Shown: positions 38,025 to 50,239, counted from the stretch's first letter. The stretch is DNA of 64,000 nt from Gymnogyps californianus (GCF_018139145.2 NC_059471.1:86574520-86638519); one strand, 5' to 3'. The notes: generated by a model not told the origin, from the sequence alone. Made by a program: numbers and translations.

Positions 38025-41000
38025 TTCCTTGTGTCCCTTGGGTGATTTACTGGTGAAAAGGACAGGTGCCTACTCTGAACATGGATATTTTAGATCCCCA
38101 GCAATCATTCCAGAACCATGCAATGACACAGTCCCACAGTGAGTGGTCATTCCCATCATGCAAAACCAGTGCTTACTGAAGGGGAGGCATGAACGTGATG
38201 GAAGCCAGCTCGTTATCTGGAAGGAGTGAAGAGAAACGTATTAGCTGAAACAACCCTGTCCCTCTCGTGGGTGCCGCACTCTGTCCCTGCTGTGTTGACC
38301 CACTTTGCCCTACTTGATGGAGCTAAGACATCCTCAAGGCCCTGCTCCAGAGTCACAACCGTGCCAAAAGGAGCAGCAAGATGAGGAGGCAGCAACACTT
38401 ATCCAGTATTGCAGAGCAGCTGAAGGCTGTGTTAAGACAGGGTCCCGTATTTGGAGCTTTGGTGTTGCAAAAAGGTATGTATGTGACAGGTGAGTCAGAA
38501 ACAGTAAAGTCTGTGCTGTCTGAGCTGTAAAAGTTTCTGGGCTATGGTGTGCTTAAGCTAAGAAGTGGTACGGACTTGACCTACTGCTAGATCGGGCAAG
38601 ATACTGTAGGTGGAGGAGGGGAGGTTGCAGAAGATTTTTGGCTTGTTGGTCATTCTCCAGTAAGTGAAAAGGAAGGTAACGTAAGATGGAGGAGGAAATG
38701 GAAAGGGGAGACTGAGAATAGGAGATGGCTCTTTAAACAGGGAAGAGGAAAAAGAGCAAGACAATTCTAAAAAGCATATAAGGAGCAGTTGTGTCTTGGA
38801 AATGAATAGCCAGTTAATCCTATATAAGAATTTTTGTGTCAATATTTAGTGAATCACAGGAAATCGGAAAGGCTGATGTGTTAACAGTGATAAGCCATAG
38901 AGATGTTCTAAGCAATTGTAGAAATCTGCCAATATTTTCTTTTTTAGAGTCACTTGATACAAGATTAATGAAACAACCAACCATTCAGTGTCTCATTAAA
39001 TCCATTACAACCAGATAAAATTTCCAGTGGCTTCAGCTAAATATTTGCAGTAAGAAGCAAATTTTCAGCTCATGAGTGGGCCTACAAGTTAATAGAGTCT
39101 TTGGTATTACATCACCACAGACAGTAGAAAGGATTAAACAAGTTGTCAGGATTATATTCCTCCTCTACTGATTCGCTTTCAGCAAAACTGAAACTTTGTC
39201 TGACTTCAAAGAAGCTATTTTAAAAATCAGAATTTTCAGGAAGGAATGACGTTATTTTGCCTCTTCACCAGAATGAATGCTCCTCTGCTGCGCACAAACG
39301 AGCTGCTTGCCCTAGTTGAACAAAAGCTACGATGAGGGCTTTGATCAGTGTTGACAGTGTTCCTGCAGTATTTCAGTGTCTCATTCCTTTGTGCTTTCTA
39401 GAACCACTACTAATGACGTTGGTTAAGAGAGAGTGTAAATTGCAATAAGATGGCCATCTCCAGAGAGTGCTGAATCGGTCTGCTGCAAAGATTCTTTAAT
39501 TATTAATTTCATTGCTACAGATTTTTTTTGGTTTAATGTTTCTCAGGACAAAGAGATCCTTTATGAACTCCTTAAAGCACCACTCATCTATATTACAGAA
39601 TTTGGCCACTTTAGTCCACAGAAACTCCTTTTACATTAGTGACACATCAATGCTCTTGTTTAAAGGGTTACATTCCACACTGGGTTTATTTTTCCTTGGA
39701 GACAAGCAGGAAATCTGTCACTAATTTCCTTCCAGCCAGCTCTGACTGCCTTTTCTCAGTCCTCTTAATCCTCTGTACATTTCTTCTTCTCCATTTTATC
39801 TTCTGAAGGCAGACCTGGTTCTTTTAACTTCGTTCTTGTGTTTCTTTCAAGGTATTCTTCATCCTTCTCACACAACTCCAAGCTGGCACTTGGCAGAAGC
39901 AGCAGGTCGCCTGCTCTCCCTGCAATACATCGAGCAGATCTGAGGTGCTCACCCACCTCGTGTACATCTATTTCCTCACTTACCACATCTCTCTCCTGCC
40001 CAGTCATGTTTATTTTTACCTATCTCCACATTGCATGCAGTGTGTCCAAAACTTTCCTTCCCCTTTTCACACCTAAACCCTTTCTCTTAGTAACTTCCCA
40101 CTTGCCATACAAGAAACCTCTCTAATCCTCCTTGTCAAGTCATCAGCTTCTCATTAAATCGTGTACCTTCAGGAGCTGCGTATTTGCAATTCAGCATTTC
40201 CTGTCTGTTGCCACTGCCAGGAGTTGCAGTCCCGTTGCTGCAACATTCTCATCACCTTGCATCTCATCACTCACCGACAAAGCCAGACTGCTCCCATCTC
40301 TCTTGACATTTCTGCACCTTCACTTCTTGCTGCTTCTCACTCAGGTTCAGCTTCATGGCTCAGCAGAACTCTGTCCTGGCTTATTTCACTTTTCTCATTT
40401 TATCCTTTACCTTTTTCATGGTTCCGTATCCTTCTGCATCTTCTTTCCTTCTGTTTCTCAGCCTCATGCATTTTTTATGTCACTTTGTGCTTCAGGCTTC
40501 TCACGTAGAAAGCCCTGCTCTTCCCCAAATGCCCTCGAGTCGTCTTGTATCCACCTTAATAGTGTCTCTCAGCTGCTGTCCCAGAAAGTGTATTTTTTCC
40601 AAGTTAGAAAACTCTTCTAAAGCGCAGCTTTTGTACTGTGAAAAAGCAAAAGCTTTTCCACCTCCACTTTAATAGTAAGGAGTGCACTTGAGAGAGAGAG
40701 ATATTTTTGCAGATGTAGAGCCGCATTCTATACTGTCCTCTGGGGCTCACAGGTTGGGCATCTAAAGACTGACAGACTCCATATAAGGTCACTTTTGAAC
40801 ATTTTGGCAAATGGTTTAAACTCTTCCCTGGTTTATGTAGGTACAATTCTAAAGTATTTGGAGGACTTGTTCCCACTTAATACAAGGCTAAAATTGCTGT
40901 AAACCTTAGGTATTGGTGCTCCCTAAAGAAAGAAGAAAAAAGTTTTATTCAGTTACAAGCCTTTGAAAAATGCATATATACTTTTAAACCCGGAATGACA

Positions 41001-43623
41001 ATTACAAAAAATACCTGATTTGAGGGAGTGGGTGCAAAGCAAATATATTAGGAGTAGGCATGAGAAAAAGTTAAGCTTCCCTTTCTTTCTTTTATGCTTC
41101 TCCTTTACCAGTGCTGTGGAGACTGAAAATAATTCCACTCTCAGTGATGTCATCACCATTAGAGGCATGCTGTCAGCTTAATTTGTTTTCTGACTTCAGC
41201 AGGGGAAATAGAATCTGACTGCTGACTCACTTGTTAGGTCTGAAGTAAAGTAGTTATGTTTATTTCATCTATTTGGCCACGAGTTTGGGGCTTTAAATAT
41301 CTACCCCCTTTGTAGCAGGTACAGGTACTCCTATTTATGAGAGAAAAAGGAAATGAAGAGTCTGAAATAACTCTGCACTTTGTTATAGAGAAGATGTTGT
41401 CTAAAACAGGAATGTGTAAGATTTTTGCAGAGTTGCCCTACTGAATAGTTTTCTTCTTTCATACTAGGCCACAGTGGTGGTCTAGTTGTTGATTGTCTGT
41501 GATGGTTGAGTTGTTACCTTAACCTCAGCCTCAGCAGCTGACGCAGTACCGGTGGTGTCAGCAAGCGATGGTTTGGCTGCAGATCCGTTGTTCAGATGCT
41601 TTTATTTTTCTTTGTTGGCCTGCCCCCTAATGTCTCTGCAAGCTGGAGTGAAGAAGTCTTGTAGAAAATCAGTGTGCAAATGGACCCTCTTTTGTCCATT
41701 TCATTATCCTTTGTTTTCCATGTACCTGTGAGGTTGGGCAGAATTTCTCTTGCCCACAAAGAATATTTTTGATGTCTACATGACATATTTTACGCACATT
41801 TTGAAAAAAAATTAAAAAAAGGTTACAGTTTAGTTTGGACTGGCAAAGTAGCAGCAAATGGAGACTTTTCCTGCCAGCATACTTTTTTTGGCTCTCCTTC
41901 TTTATTTAAGTATCCAGGGGCCAGATCCTCTGCTGGCAGAAGATGAGAGGGGCTCCAGCTTTTTTGACCACTTTGCATCTTCTGGGGATTTAAAGCTTTG
42001 ACTGCCACTGACTTGCCTAAGCAAAGTGGAGTTGTCTCTATAATCGAAAGATAAGGCATACTTGAATGCAATGAATGGCTCTAAATATTTAGAGCAAGGA
42101 AGAACACACACAAGAAATAATAATAAGAAAAAAGATACAGATTGTTTCAGTCGTGTGGTTTTCCTCAGGATGTTTAAGCAGCGTTGCCTTAGTTTCAATT
42201 TATTTTTCTGTAATCCTTAGAAGTTATTTAATATCAGATCTAATCTTATTTTCTGCCTTTAGCTTGTTTGTTTTTAGTTTCTCCTTCTAGAGTTTTGGTT
42301 GGGATCTACTCCTTGCTGATTTTTTACCCTTTTGTTAGGATGCAGGAGGAAAACATGCTGCCGTATTTCTAAATTCTCATGGAACCAATGAATCATTTTT
42401 TTATTTGTCACACTTTTAATCATGTGCATGCATTTTAATGCTAGAACTGTGTATTTCTGTAGGAAAAAACAAGGAATTCTAGAAATTCATGTGACAACAA
42501 CATTAACAACACTCTTTTATAACTCTTCCCCCTGGGATTAATTTCAGTTCTAGAATGTATCTTCTTATAAACAAACTGTGAAAACTAATGGCAACATTTC
42601 ATTTAAATACAAGGTACATGGGAAGGTAATGTACTAGTACATTAAAACAATGAATACAATTCTTTTCCCATTGAAACCATGGGCATAATTCAAATAAATA
42701 CCTACAGGAGTAAAACTCAATCTAACTTTTTAACCTTCATTTTATAATGGCAAAGTTCATCCATAGAGGATCGCTGCATAGCATCCTTCAACTTAGAGCT
42801 GTCAAAACAGCTTTCTGGTGTAACACCATGCATTTAAAAGACATTGTCTCTGCACTCAGCATCAGATGCTGGCTCTGTGGGCATTTTTAGGATGGTGTGG
42901 AGATGACTGTCATCCTAATGCTGCAAACCATGGTAGTCTAATTTAATCCTGCTTTAGGAATCCCCCTAGGTTCGGGATAGGATGAATGCAGGATGAAGAA
43001 AGTTTGCAATGACTAGCTTAGATGTTTGTATCTCTGGCTTAAATGGACTACACCAATACACACAGTTTCTGTGAAAACATCCAAGTATTTCTTTTCCAGC
43101 CTGTAATGATTAATGAAGATTAATGAATACTTCCTTTTACTCATGGACTCGTAAAGGACTTTTTAACTTAGAGAACCAAAATTTCCATGCTTCAAGGGCT
43201 CTGTGTCATAAATAAGACTGGGAAAGACTTCATCTTCCACCCCACAGTGGCATCTAAAAGGTTCATGCTTAGCCTTACTTTTTAACTCTGCATACAGTTT
43301 GGTGGACTCTTTCCATAAACTGCTCTGCATCCTATAAAACAGCTTATACTCATGGCTTTCGAAAGGCAAAGACCATTGAAAGCCCATGGAAGTTTTGTCT
43401 GATGAAGAACCAAATAAACTTTAAGCAGAAACCTCAGGATTTGGCCCAGAGAAAGCTCAAGTAAATCGTTCTTCACTCTTACTACTGGCAGTTACTGAGC
43501 TTGGTAAACAAGCTGAAGGAGATTTCAGCTAAAGAAACAATATCTGGAAAATAATATGATAGAAATAATAAGTAAACAGCATTACAAGAATTAGGAACTC
43601 AGCCTTCTTGATGGATAGATGGT
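38025..43623. other. Intergenic DNA with nothing recognised except the biased region at 39.7-40.7 kb
   Basis: Short chance frames only were seen on both strands. No LTR, LINE or exon was recognised between the open frame at 37.4 kb and LTR copy B. Confidence 0.55.
39720..40680. other. Strand-asymmetric region, pyrimidine-rich on plus
   Basis: For about 960 bases the plus strand is rich in C and T (the minus strand in A and G). This gives overlapping Ser/Leu/Phe-rich plus-strand frames of up to 162 codons and an acidic/basic 80-codon minus-strand frame (39765-40007). None resembles a known family. The bias itself, not coding, best explains the frames. Confidence 0.4.
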
Positions 43624-44041
43624 TGTCGTGGTTTAGGCCCAGCCAGCCACAAAGCACCACGCAGCCGCTCACTCACTCCTCCCCCCCGGCGGGATGGGGA
43701 AGAGAAAATACAACAAAAAGCTCGTGGGTCGAGACAAGGACAGGGAGGGATCACTCACCACTTATGGTCACAGGAAAAACAGACTCAATTTGGGGGAAAA
43801 ATAAACCAATTTAATTTGTTAACAACCAAATCAGAGTAGGATAATGAGAAATAGAACCATATCTTAAAAACACATCTTCCCCCTGCCCCTCCTTTCTTCC
43901 CAGGCTCAGCTTGGCTCCCGATACCTCTACCTCCTCCCCCCCAGTGGCGCAGGGGGTGGGAATGGGGGTTGCAGTCAGTTCATCCCACATTGTCTCTGCC
44001 GCTCCTTCGTCCTCAGGGGGAGGACTCCTCACACTCTTCCC

Positions 44042-44245
44042 CTGCTCCAGCGTGGGCTCCCTCTCATGGGGGTCATCCCTCCATGAGTTTCTCCAACGCG
44101 AGTCCTTTCCACGCAGTGCAGTCCTCTGCAAACTGCTCCAGCGTGGGCTCTCCCACAGAGTTGTGGCCTTCTCCAGGCCCAGCCACCTGCTCCAGTGTAG
44201 GGTCCTCCATGGGCTGCAGGGGAATCTCTGCTCCGGAGCACCTCC
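44042..44245 (-). repeat. Tandem repeat array inside LTR copy B
   Basis: CTGCTCCAGCGTGGG-like unit starts are seen at 44042, about 44088 (diverged), 44133, 44187 and 44228, so about five units. It is the counterpart of the nine-unit array in copy A; unit number therefore differs between copies of the family. Confidence 0.75.
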
Positions 44246-44307
44246 TCCCTCTCCATCTTCACTGACCTCGGTGTGTGCATGGTTATTCCTCTCATACCCC
44301 ACTCCTC

Positions 44308-44501
44308 ACTGTAGCTCCTCTCCTTCTTTCTCCCCTCCTCTTTTTTTACTGTAGCTCCTCTTGTCCCATCTTCTTCTTCCTCCCCTCCTCTTTTTTTACT
44401 GTAACTCTTCTTCTTCCTCTTCTTCTTCTTCTTCCTCTTCTTCCTCCTCCTCTTCCTCTTCCTCTTCCTCTTCCTCTTCCTCTTCCTCTTCTTCCTCCTC
44501 C
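44308..44501. repeat. Polypyrimidine tract with TTC/TTCCTC microsatellite, next to the LTR TATA box
   Basis: From 44405 to 44501 the plus strand is almost purely C and T, with TTC units giving way to a regular TTCCTC hexamer. Just before it, the block TCCCCTCCTC followed by TTTTTTTACTGTA occurs at 44331 and again exactly 50 bases later at 44381, and ACTGTAGCTCCTC-type blocks occur at about 44308, 44348 and 44398. The tract is absent from LTR copy A at the same place. On the LTR sense strand it is a purine tract just downstream of the TATA-like box. Confidence 0.85.
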
Positions 44502-45174
44502 ATCTTACTCTCCCCCAGGAGTATTTTTCCCCTTCTTAAATATGCTATCACAGAGGCGCTACCACCGTTGCTGATGGGCTCGGCCGTGACCAGCGGTGGG
44601 TCCGAGTTTGGAGCCAGGGAAGCTTCTAGCAGCTTCTCACAGGAGCCACCCCTGTAGCCCTTCCCTCGCTACACAAACCCAACACAATGGTTTTTAAGCT
44701 GTTCAAAACCATAAGCGTTAGCATTTTGTCAACCATAATATTGCTCTATTTTGTATTTGATTATGTTAAAATAATTGTAATAACTGGATTGAGTCTTCTG
44801 CCTTCATAGGGGTGTGTTCAAACTCACTGAATTTCTACATCTGAAGGCTGGAGGAGCATAAAGGACACCTAAGCCATTTCCATGTTTGATACTGTGTGCA
44901 TTAGCTAAACATGCATGCAAAATACAACAAAAGTGAAGAAACTATGGAAAGAAAATTCTTATTGCCTTAGGCACTGTGTAATTTTGCCTTACAAAACAGA
45001 ATAAGGCCCAAGTTTTCTAATGGGAATGTCTCAGATCAGGCCCTGAAATAAGCTGTGTATTTGTTTCATCCATTGATTCCTGGCATATCTACTGATTTGA
45101 CCTGCTGCTTCTCTCTCAGGGGCTAACAATTTGTAGGAGCAATATTCAAAATAGTACCTGGGCAGCAGCTGACC

Positions 45175-47260
45175 TGCATGCTTTATACTTGCCAGCAAAG
45201 CAGAAGAAATATAATTTCCATAGAGCGCAGGAGCTCTTGATCCCCAGGTATAAGAAATCAGGCAAGGAAGGCAAGAGACCAGCATAGATGAGTCAACACC
45301 TGCTGGTCAAACTAAAGGACAAGAAGGAAATGCACAGGCAGTGGAAGCAGGGACAGGTATCCTGGGAAGAGTATAGGGACGGTGCCCGATTGTGTAGGGA
45401 TGGGGTCAGGAAGGCCAAGGCGCTGGGCAAGGGACACAAAGAATAATAAGAAGGGCTTCTATAGGTATGTCAGCCAGAAAAGGAAGGTCAAAGAAAGTGT
45501 ACCCCCTTCTGATGAACATGACTGGCAAACTGGTAACAACGGACGAGGAGAAGGCTGAGGTACTCAACAACTTTTTTGCCTCAGTCTTCACTGGCAATCT
45601 CTGTTCCTACAGCTCTCGAGTGGATGGACTGCAAGACAGGGACTGGGGGAGCAAAGTCCCTCCCACTGTAAGAGAAGATCAGGTTTGAGACCACCTGAGG
45701 AACCTGAACATATGTAAGCCTATGGGACCTGACGAGATGCATCCCAGAGTCCTGAGGGAACTGGCTGATGTAGTTGCCACGCCACTCTCCATGATATTTG
45801 AAAAGTTGTGGCAGTCATGTGAAGTCCCCAGTCACTGGAAAAAGGGAAAGATTGCACCCATTTTTAAAAAGGGTAGAAAGGAGGACCCTGGGAACTACTG
45901 ACCTGTCAGGGTCACCTCTGTGCCTGGGAAGACCATGGAACGATTTCTCCTAGAAACCGTGCTAAGGCACATAGAGGACAGGGAGGTGATTCAAGACAGC
46001 CAGCATGGCTTCACCAAGGGCAAGTCTTGCCTGACCAACCTAGTGGCCTTCTATGATGGAGTGACTACATCAGTGGACAAGGGAAGAGCTATGGATGTCA
46101 TCTATCTGGACTTCTGTAAGGCCTTTGACACAGTCCCCCACAACATCTTTCTAAATTGGAAAGATATGGACTTGATGGATGGACTATTTTGTGGATAAGG
46201 AATTGTCTGGATGGTCACATCCAGAGAGTAGTGGTCAATGGCTCAATGTCTGGATGGAGATCGGTGACAAGTGGTGTCCCTCAGGGGTCCATATTGGGAC
46301 CAGTACTGTTTAATATCTTCATCAGTGGCATAGACAGTGGGCTTGAGTGCACCCTCAGCAAATTTGCAGATGAGAACAAGCTGAGTGGTGCAGTTGACAC
46401 GCCTGAGGGATGGGATGCCATCCAGAGGAACCTGGACAAGCTTGAGACGTGGGCCCACATGAACCTCATGAGGATCAACAAGGCCAAGTGCAAGGTTCTG
46501 CACCTGGGTTGGGGCAACCCCCTGGTATCAATACAGGCTGGGGGATGAAGGGATTGAGAGCAGCCCTGCTGAGATGGACTTGGGGGTACTGGTGGATGAA
46601 AAGCTGGACATGAGCCAGCAACATGCACTTTGCAGTCCAGAAAGCCAACCATATCCTGGGCTGCATCAAACGAAGCATGGCCAGCAGGTCGAGGGAGGTG
46701 CTTCTGCCCCTCTACTCCGCTCTGGTGAGACCCCACCTGGAGTACTGCATCCAGCTCTGGAGCCCTCAGCACCGGAAAGACATGGACCTGTTGGAGTGAG
46801 TCCAGAGGAGGGCCACAAAAATGATCAGAGAGGATCACCTCTCCTATGAGGAAAGGCTGAGAGAGTTGGGGTTGTTCAGCCTGGAGAAGAGAAGGCTCTG
46901 GGGAGACCTTATTGTGGCCTTTCAATAAAAGGGGGCTTAAAAGAAAGACAGGGACAAACTTTTTAGTAGGGCCTGTTGTGATAGGACAAGGGGTAATGGT
47001 TTTGAACTAAAAGAGGGTAGATTCAGACTAGATGTAAGGAAGAAATTTTTTATGATGAGGGTGGTGAAACACTGAAACCGGTTGCCCAGAGAGGTGGTAG
47101 ATGCCCCATCCCTGGAAACATTCAAGGTCAGGTTGGATGGGGCTCTGAGCAACCTGATCTAGTTGAAGATGTCCCTGGTCATTGCAGGGGGGGTTGGACT
47201 AGATGACCTTTAAAGGTCCCTTCCAACCCAAACTATTCTATGATTCTATGATTCTATGAT
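45175..47260 (+). pseudogene. 5'-truncated, inactive CR1 LINE with ORF2 reverse transcriptase remains
   Basis: Plus-strand translation gives the CR1 ORF2 protein from the region between endonuclease and reverse transcriptase onward. Blocks seen are AQELLIPRYKKSGKEGKRPA near 45224, [15 protein letters not shown] near 45335, EKAEVLNNFFASVFTGN near 45551, [13 protein letters not shown] near 46103 and [17 protein letters not shown] near 46272. The catalytic box reads FADENK near 46362 where CR1 normally has two aspartates (FADDTK), so the second is lost. A frameshift near 46150-46200 and several stops also break the frame. The 3' UTR ends in ATTCTATG repeats. The 5' limit is fuzzy; the endonuclease and ORF1 are missing. 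CR1 is the dominant bird LINE and usually lands as 5'-truncated copies. Confidence 0.93.
47235..47260 (+). repeat. CR1 3'-terminal (ATTCTATG)3 repeat
   Basis: Three full ATTCTATG octamers plus AT close the CR1 element. CR1 ends in such octamers rather than a poly(A) tail, which fixes the orientation and 3' end. Confidence 0.95.
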
Positions 47261-50239
47261 AAAAGGTAGTTCAGCTTGACTTTTTAGCTGGAGGAAGAAG
47301 CTAATACTGGTGTTAATTACATGCCTTTAAAAATGCAAATCTTCATTACAGCTATTGTTCCCAATTCAAAATCAGTTAGATTTACTGTCTGTCACAATTC
47401 CTAGCTGCAATTCTTAAGCACCAGGAACTGCCTCCATACAAAAGGCTGCAATCAAGGACTTGCCAAAATTAAATAGATGCCTTCATCGACATGCTTATTA
47501 TAGCACTTATGATGTAATAAGTGCCAGGTGGATGCATGGACTATGACAGAATAAAAAATACAGAGTTATCCCAGCTTTATGAGTTTGTATTGTTTTGTAA
47601 AAGATATCTAATGCTCTTTTTTTTGGAGGCATTCAGACAACATATACTTTCAAAAAACTCTCTAGGATGGAGAGGCAGGGTTAATTAAGGCTGAAAAGTG
47701 TTAGTTTTTCTAGCACGACTTTAGCACATTTTGATGGCAGCTAAACATCACTGTCTGAAAATTGTAAAGTAGAATGTGGCAATTATCATTGGCAATTTTG
47801 TTATATTGAGATACGTGCTGTTAACTTTTAACAGTCTTTGAAACCTGCAAACAATAGGAAGATGGATATACGTGTAGCTTATGTATGGTTGTATATTGGG
47901 TCACTGCCTGAAGATGAACTTGAAAATGTGAGGAAAAAAATGTTAGTCATTTGAAATCAAGCTTAGCATTGTATCTGAAGAGGCTTTCTGCACTCAGACA
48001 GTACTTTCTCAAGTAGGACAGCAAATGGTCGCGTTTCTCGTGGGCAAGCCTCTACCAAGCTTCTCAACCTCTTGGGGAGCCACTGGCAGGGCCCGTGTCT
48101 CAGGCTGCTACATGCACACACAGACCTTTCTCACCACCCTAAATTCCCTGTCACTAGGGGAATGCAGATGTGAGGAAGAGAGAACGTAGCTGGAAGAAGT
48201 CTCTTCTCTTGCATGAGATCATGTTGTACAAAACAATTATCCAGTCATTTTAAGGACCTGGTGGGAATCCTTTGGCTTGATACCACACAGCTCTGCCCCT
48301 AATTTTGAACACTTCTTGCTCAGAAAGGAAGAGTGTCCCTCCTTTCCGCTCTCAGCCATGCTATGGCTGGCATGGCAGGAGATACCCATCTGCCCTCCAT
48401 CTTAGAGATGGCCTTGGATGTCTGGACAGACATCACCACAGCCTCAAAGCTGACGGGTGCAAGAGGGGTCTGACCAAATCAGGTGAGAGCTGATCCTCAC
48501 AGGAAGAAGCAGACAGGTGGCTGCACCTAAATACGATGCATCTTTCAGAGTATTGCATGGGAAGCCTCTGTATGCTGGCTGAGAGTGGTGGGCAGTCAGC
48601 AGTGTGCTGGTGAATGTTCACTCCTTGGGCTGAAATGTTAAAAAAACAAACAACACCCAAACCAAACAAACTAAAAAAGTGACTCCCAGTGCTTCAAAGT
48701 GCCAAAATACCTGCAGTGGTAAGAGCAGGAGGGTTGTGGTCAGGGCAAAGGCTGGGAGTGGGTCTGAGAGCAAAACTCGGAGGAGGGCCAGCTGGGCAAA
48801 CTACAACAACCAGGAAGTTGCTCAGATAAGCAGGTTCAGAGAAAGTCATAGTATCTGCCTTTCTGGTCCTGGAATGGATGGACAGACCTAGACCTACCTT
48901 GTTCACCTGCCTTGTCAAAGCAGACATGACTGCTGGGCTCCTAAGCCTAGGATTTTCATGCAGGAAAAAGGTGAATTAACTTCTAACCATGATTTTCTTT
49001 TAGATAGCAAGAACAGCTTTTCCATAGATAGTGTGGGCTTGTCCCACATCTGTCCTGGCTTTGCCCATTTTAAACGATGAGAAAGAGCACAGAGGTGTAG
49101 TCAAAGGTCATTTCCCCACCATTGCTCTAGCCCTGCTTGGCCTTCCAATGCCTACACTCAGGAACCATCTGAGAAATGATCCTGGAAGAAAAGGCCTGTG
49201 CTCAGATCGTATAGAAATGCTGATAAACCCTTTCCTCTTTAAAGTTTTGGAGTGAGAAAACCATGGTAGTGAGTATTTATTGTGTCTTTGGTATCTCAGA
49301 TAAAGTGTTTTTCTCAGCAGCTCCCCTTACCCCTCCTGCAGCCATGGCCTAAGCTGTCCCATAGTCTGTGCTCTCAGGCATTCCCCAGAGCAGTTCACCA
49401 AACTTTAAAGCTGTCTCAGGTCTAGGTCTGTCCATCCATTTGTTCCAGGACCAGGAAAGTGAACAGTAGTCTAGTCCTTATCTTCTTCCTAATATCTCTT
49501 CCAAGCCCCGTTGCTGTCTTCCAGTTCATCCTTTTCTATCCCAGCTTAACATCTGGAGCAACTTAGTCTAAATGGTTTTTGTGAAAACACATCTCATGTA
49601 TCTATCTCTTCCGTGTTGGGTAATTCAAGGCCGAGGGAGTCAGTGTTTACATAGAGTGGGTGAGTCTGACAGCGTGGGAGCTTTGGTTTTCACCTGTTTG
49701 GGTTGGCCAGGGATGATGTAAGCTCAGAGAGAACTGGGGAGACAGTGGACTCAAGTGGGACTTACAGGGCTAGCATAAGACAGACAAATAGCACCAAGGT
49801 CCTAGGTGAGGGCTGCATATTTACATGGGAATATGGCCCACATGTCCCAGAGTCTGCGTGACCTTTCGTTTTAGACATCAAGTTAGTACTAGAAATCTAT
49901 TGGAGATAGATGAGATGGATCACAGAGTGGGATTTATCTGCCTAAATCGCCTTGGAGAGCTACTTTAAAGTTGATGAGCCTGGCCACTAACGTTTAGATG
50001 GCTAAAATAGTATGAATGAAACCATTCCCTGCAGAAGTATCCTGGGGAAAGTGTTGTGCGAGTGCCAGGTGGGAATGATGGAGGTGATAAAGTGCTTTGG
50101 GGTATATTAACTGATTAGAATCTGACTATGAGGCACTAATGAGAAGCTTCCTTGAAGCGCAGCGCTTAGATGTGTCAATTGAGGCAATCTTCGAAAAAAT
50201 GAGACATATTCATGCAGGTGTGTGTGACTGCCAAAACCT
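47261..50239. other. Intergenic DNA between CR1 copies
   Basis: Nothing is recognised except the inverted repeat at 48860-49458. Local GC is higher around 48050-48900, giving some short frames without family matches. Confidence 0.5.
48860..49458. repeat. Inverted repeat, arms ~36 and ~41 bp, ~520 bp apart
   Basis: The left arm 48860-48895 (TTTCTGGTCCTGGAATGG, then ATGGACAGACCTAGACCT) is matched in reverse complement by the right arm 49418-49458. Differences are one extra G and a 4-base insertion in the right arm. The similarity stops at the arm ends. No target duplication is visible, and the interior has no recognised gene. It may be a remnant of a terminal-inverted-repeat element or a local inverted duplication. 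Confidence 0.8.

Larger units (their letters stand above)
43624..44686 (-). mobile_element. Solo LTR of the same ERVL-like family, copy B, with perfect 5-bp target duplication
   Basis: The element runs from TGTCGTGGTTTAGGCCC to ACCCAACACA, 1063 bases with TG...CA ends. It is flanked by identical ATGGT at 43619-43623 and 44687-44691. A 5-bp duplication is the ERVL habit. Read on the minus strand it starts TGTGTTGGGTTTGTG, has a TATA-like CATATTTAAGA at 44544-44534, then a polypyrimidine expansion (plus-strand view), and then the repeat array. The poly(A) region near 43800 has lost the clean AATAAA seen in copy A. No internal retroviral genes are attached. A 163-codon sense frame (44302-43811) lacks an early ATG: its first in-frame codon is GTG. 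It lies about 12 kb upstream of the RPS6KA3 promoter in the same orientation as the gene. Confidence 0.9.

Noticed and set aside
43811..44302. Sense-strand LTR protein with a conserved start codon
   Set aside because: The apparent starts in both LTR copies are GTG, and the first in-frame ATG in copy B is far downstream, so only an open frame can be claimed.
44361..44657. Poly-serine and poly-leucine/proline frames
   Set aside because: They are direct translations of the TTC/TTCCTC microsatellite.
46281..46925. 214-codon minus-strand frame
   Set aside because: It is antisense to the CR1 reverse transcriptase and is a shadow of that coding sequence.
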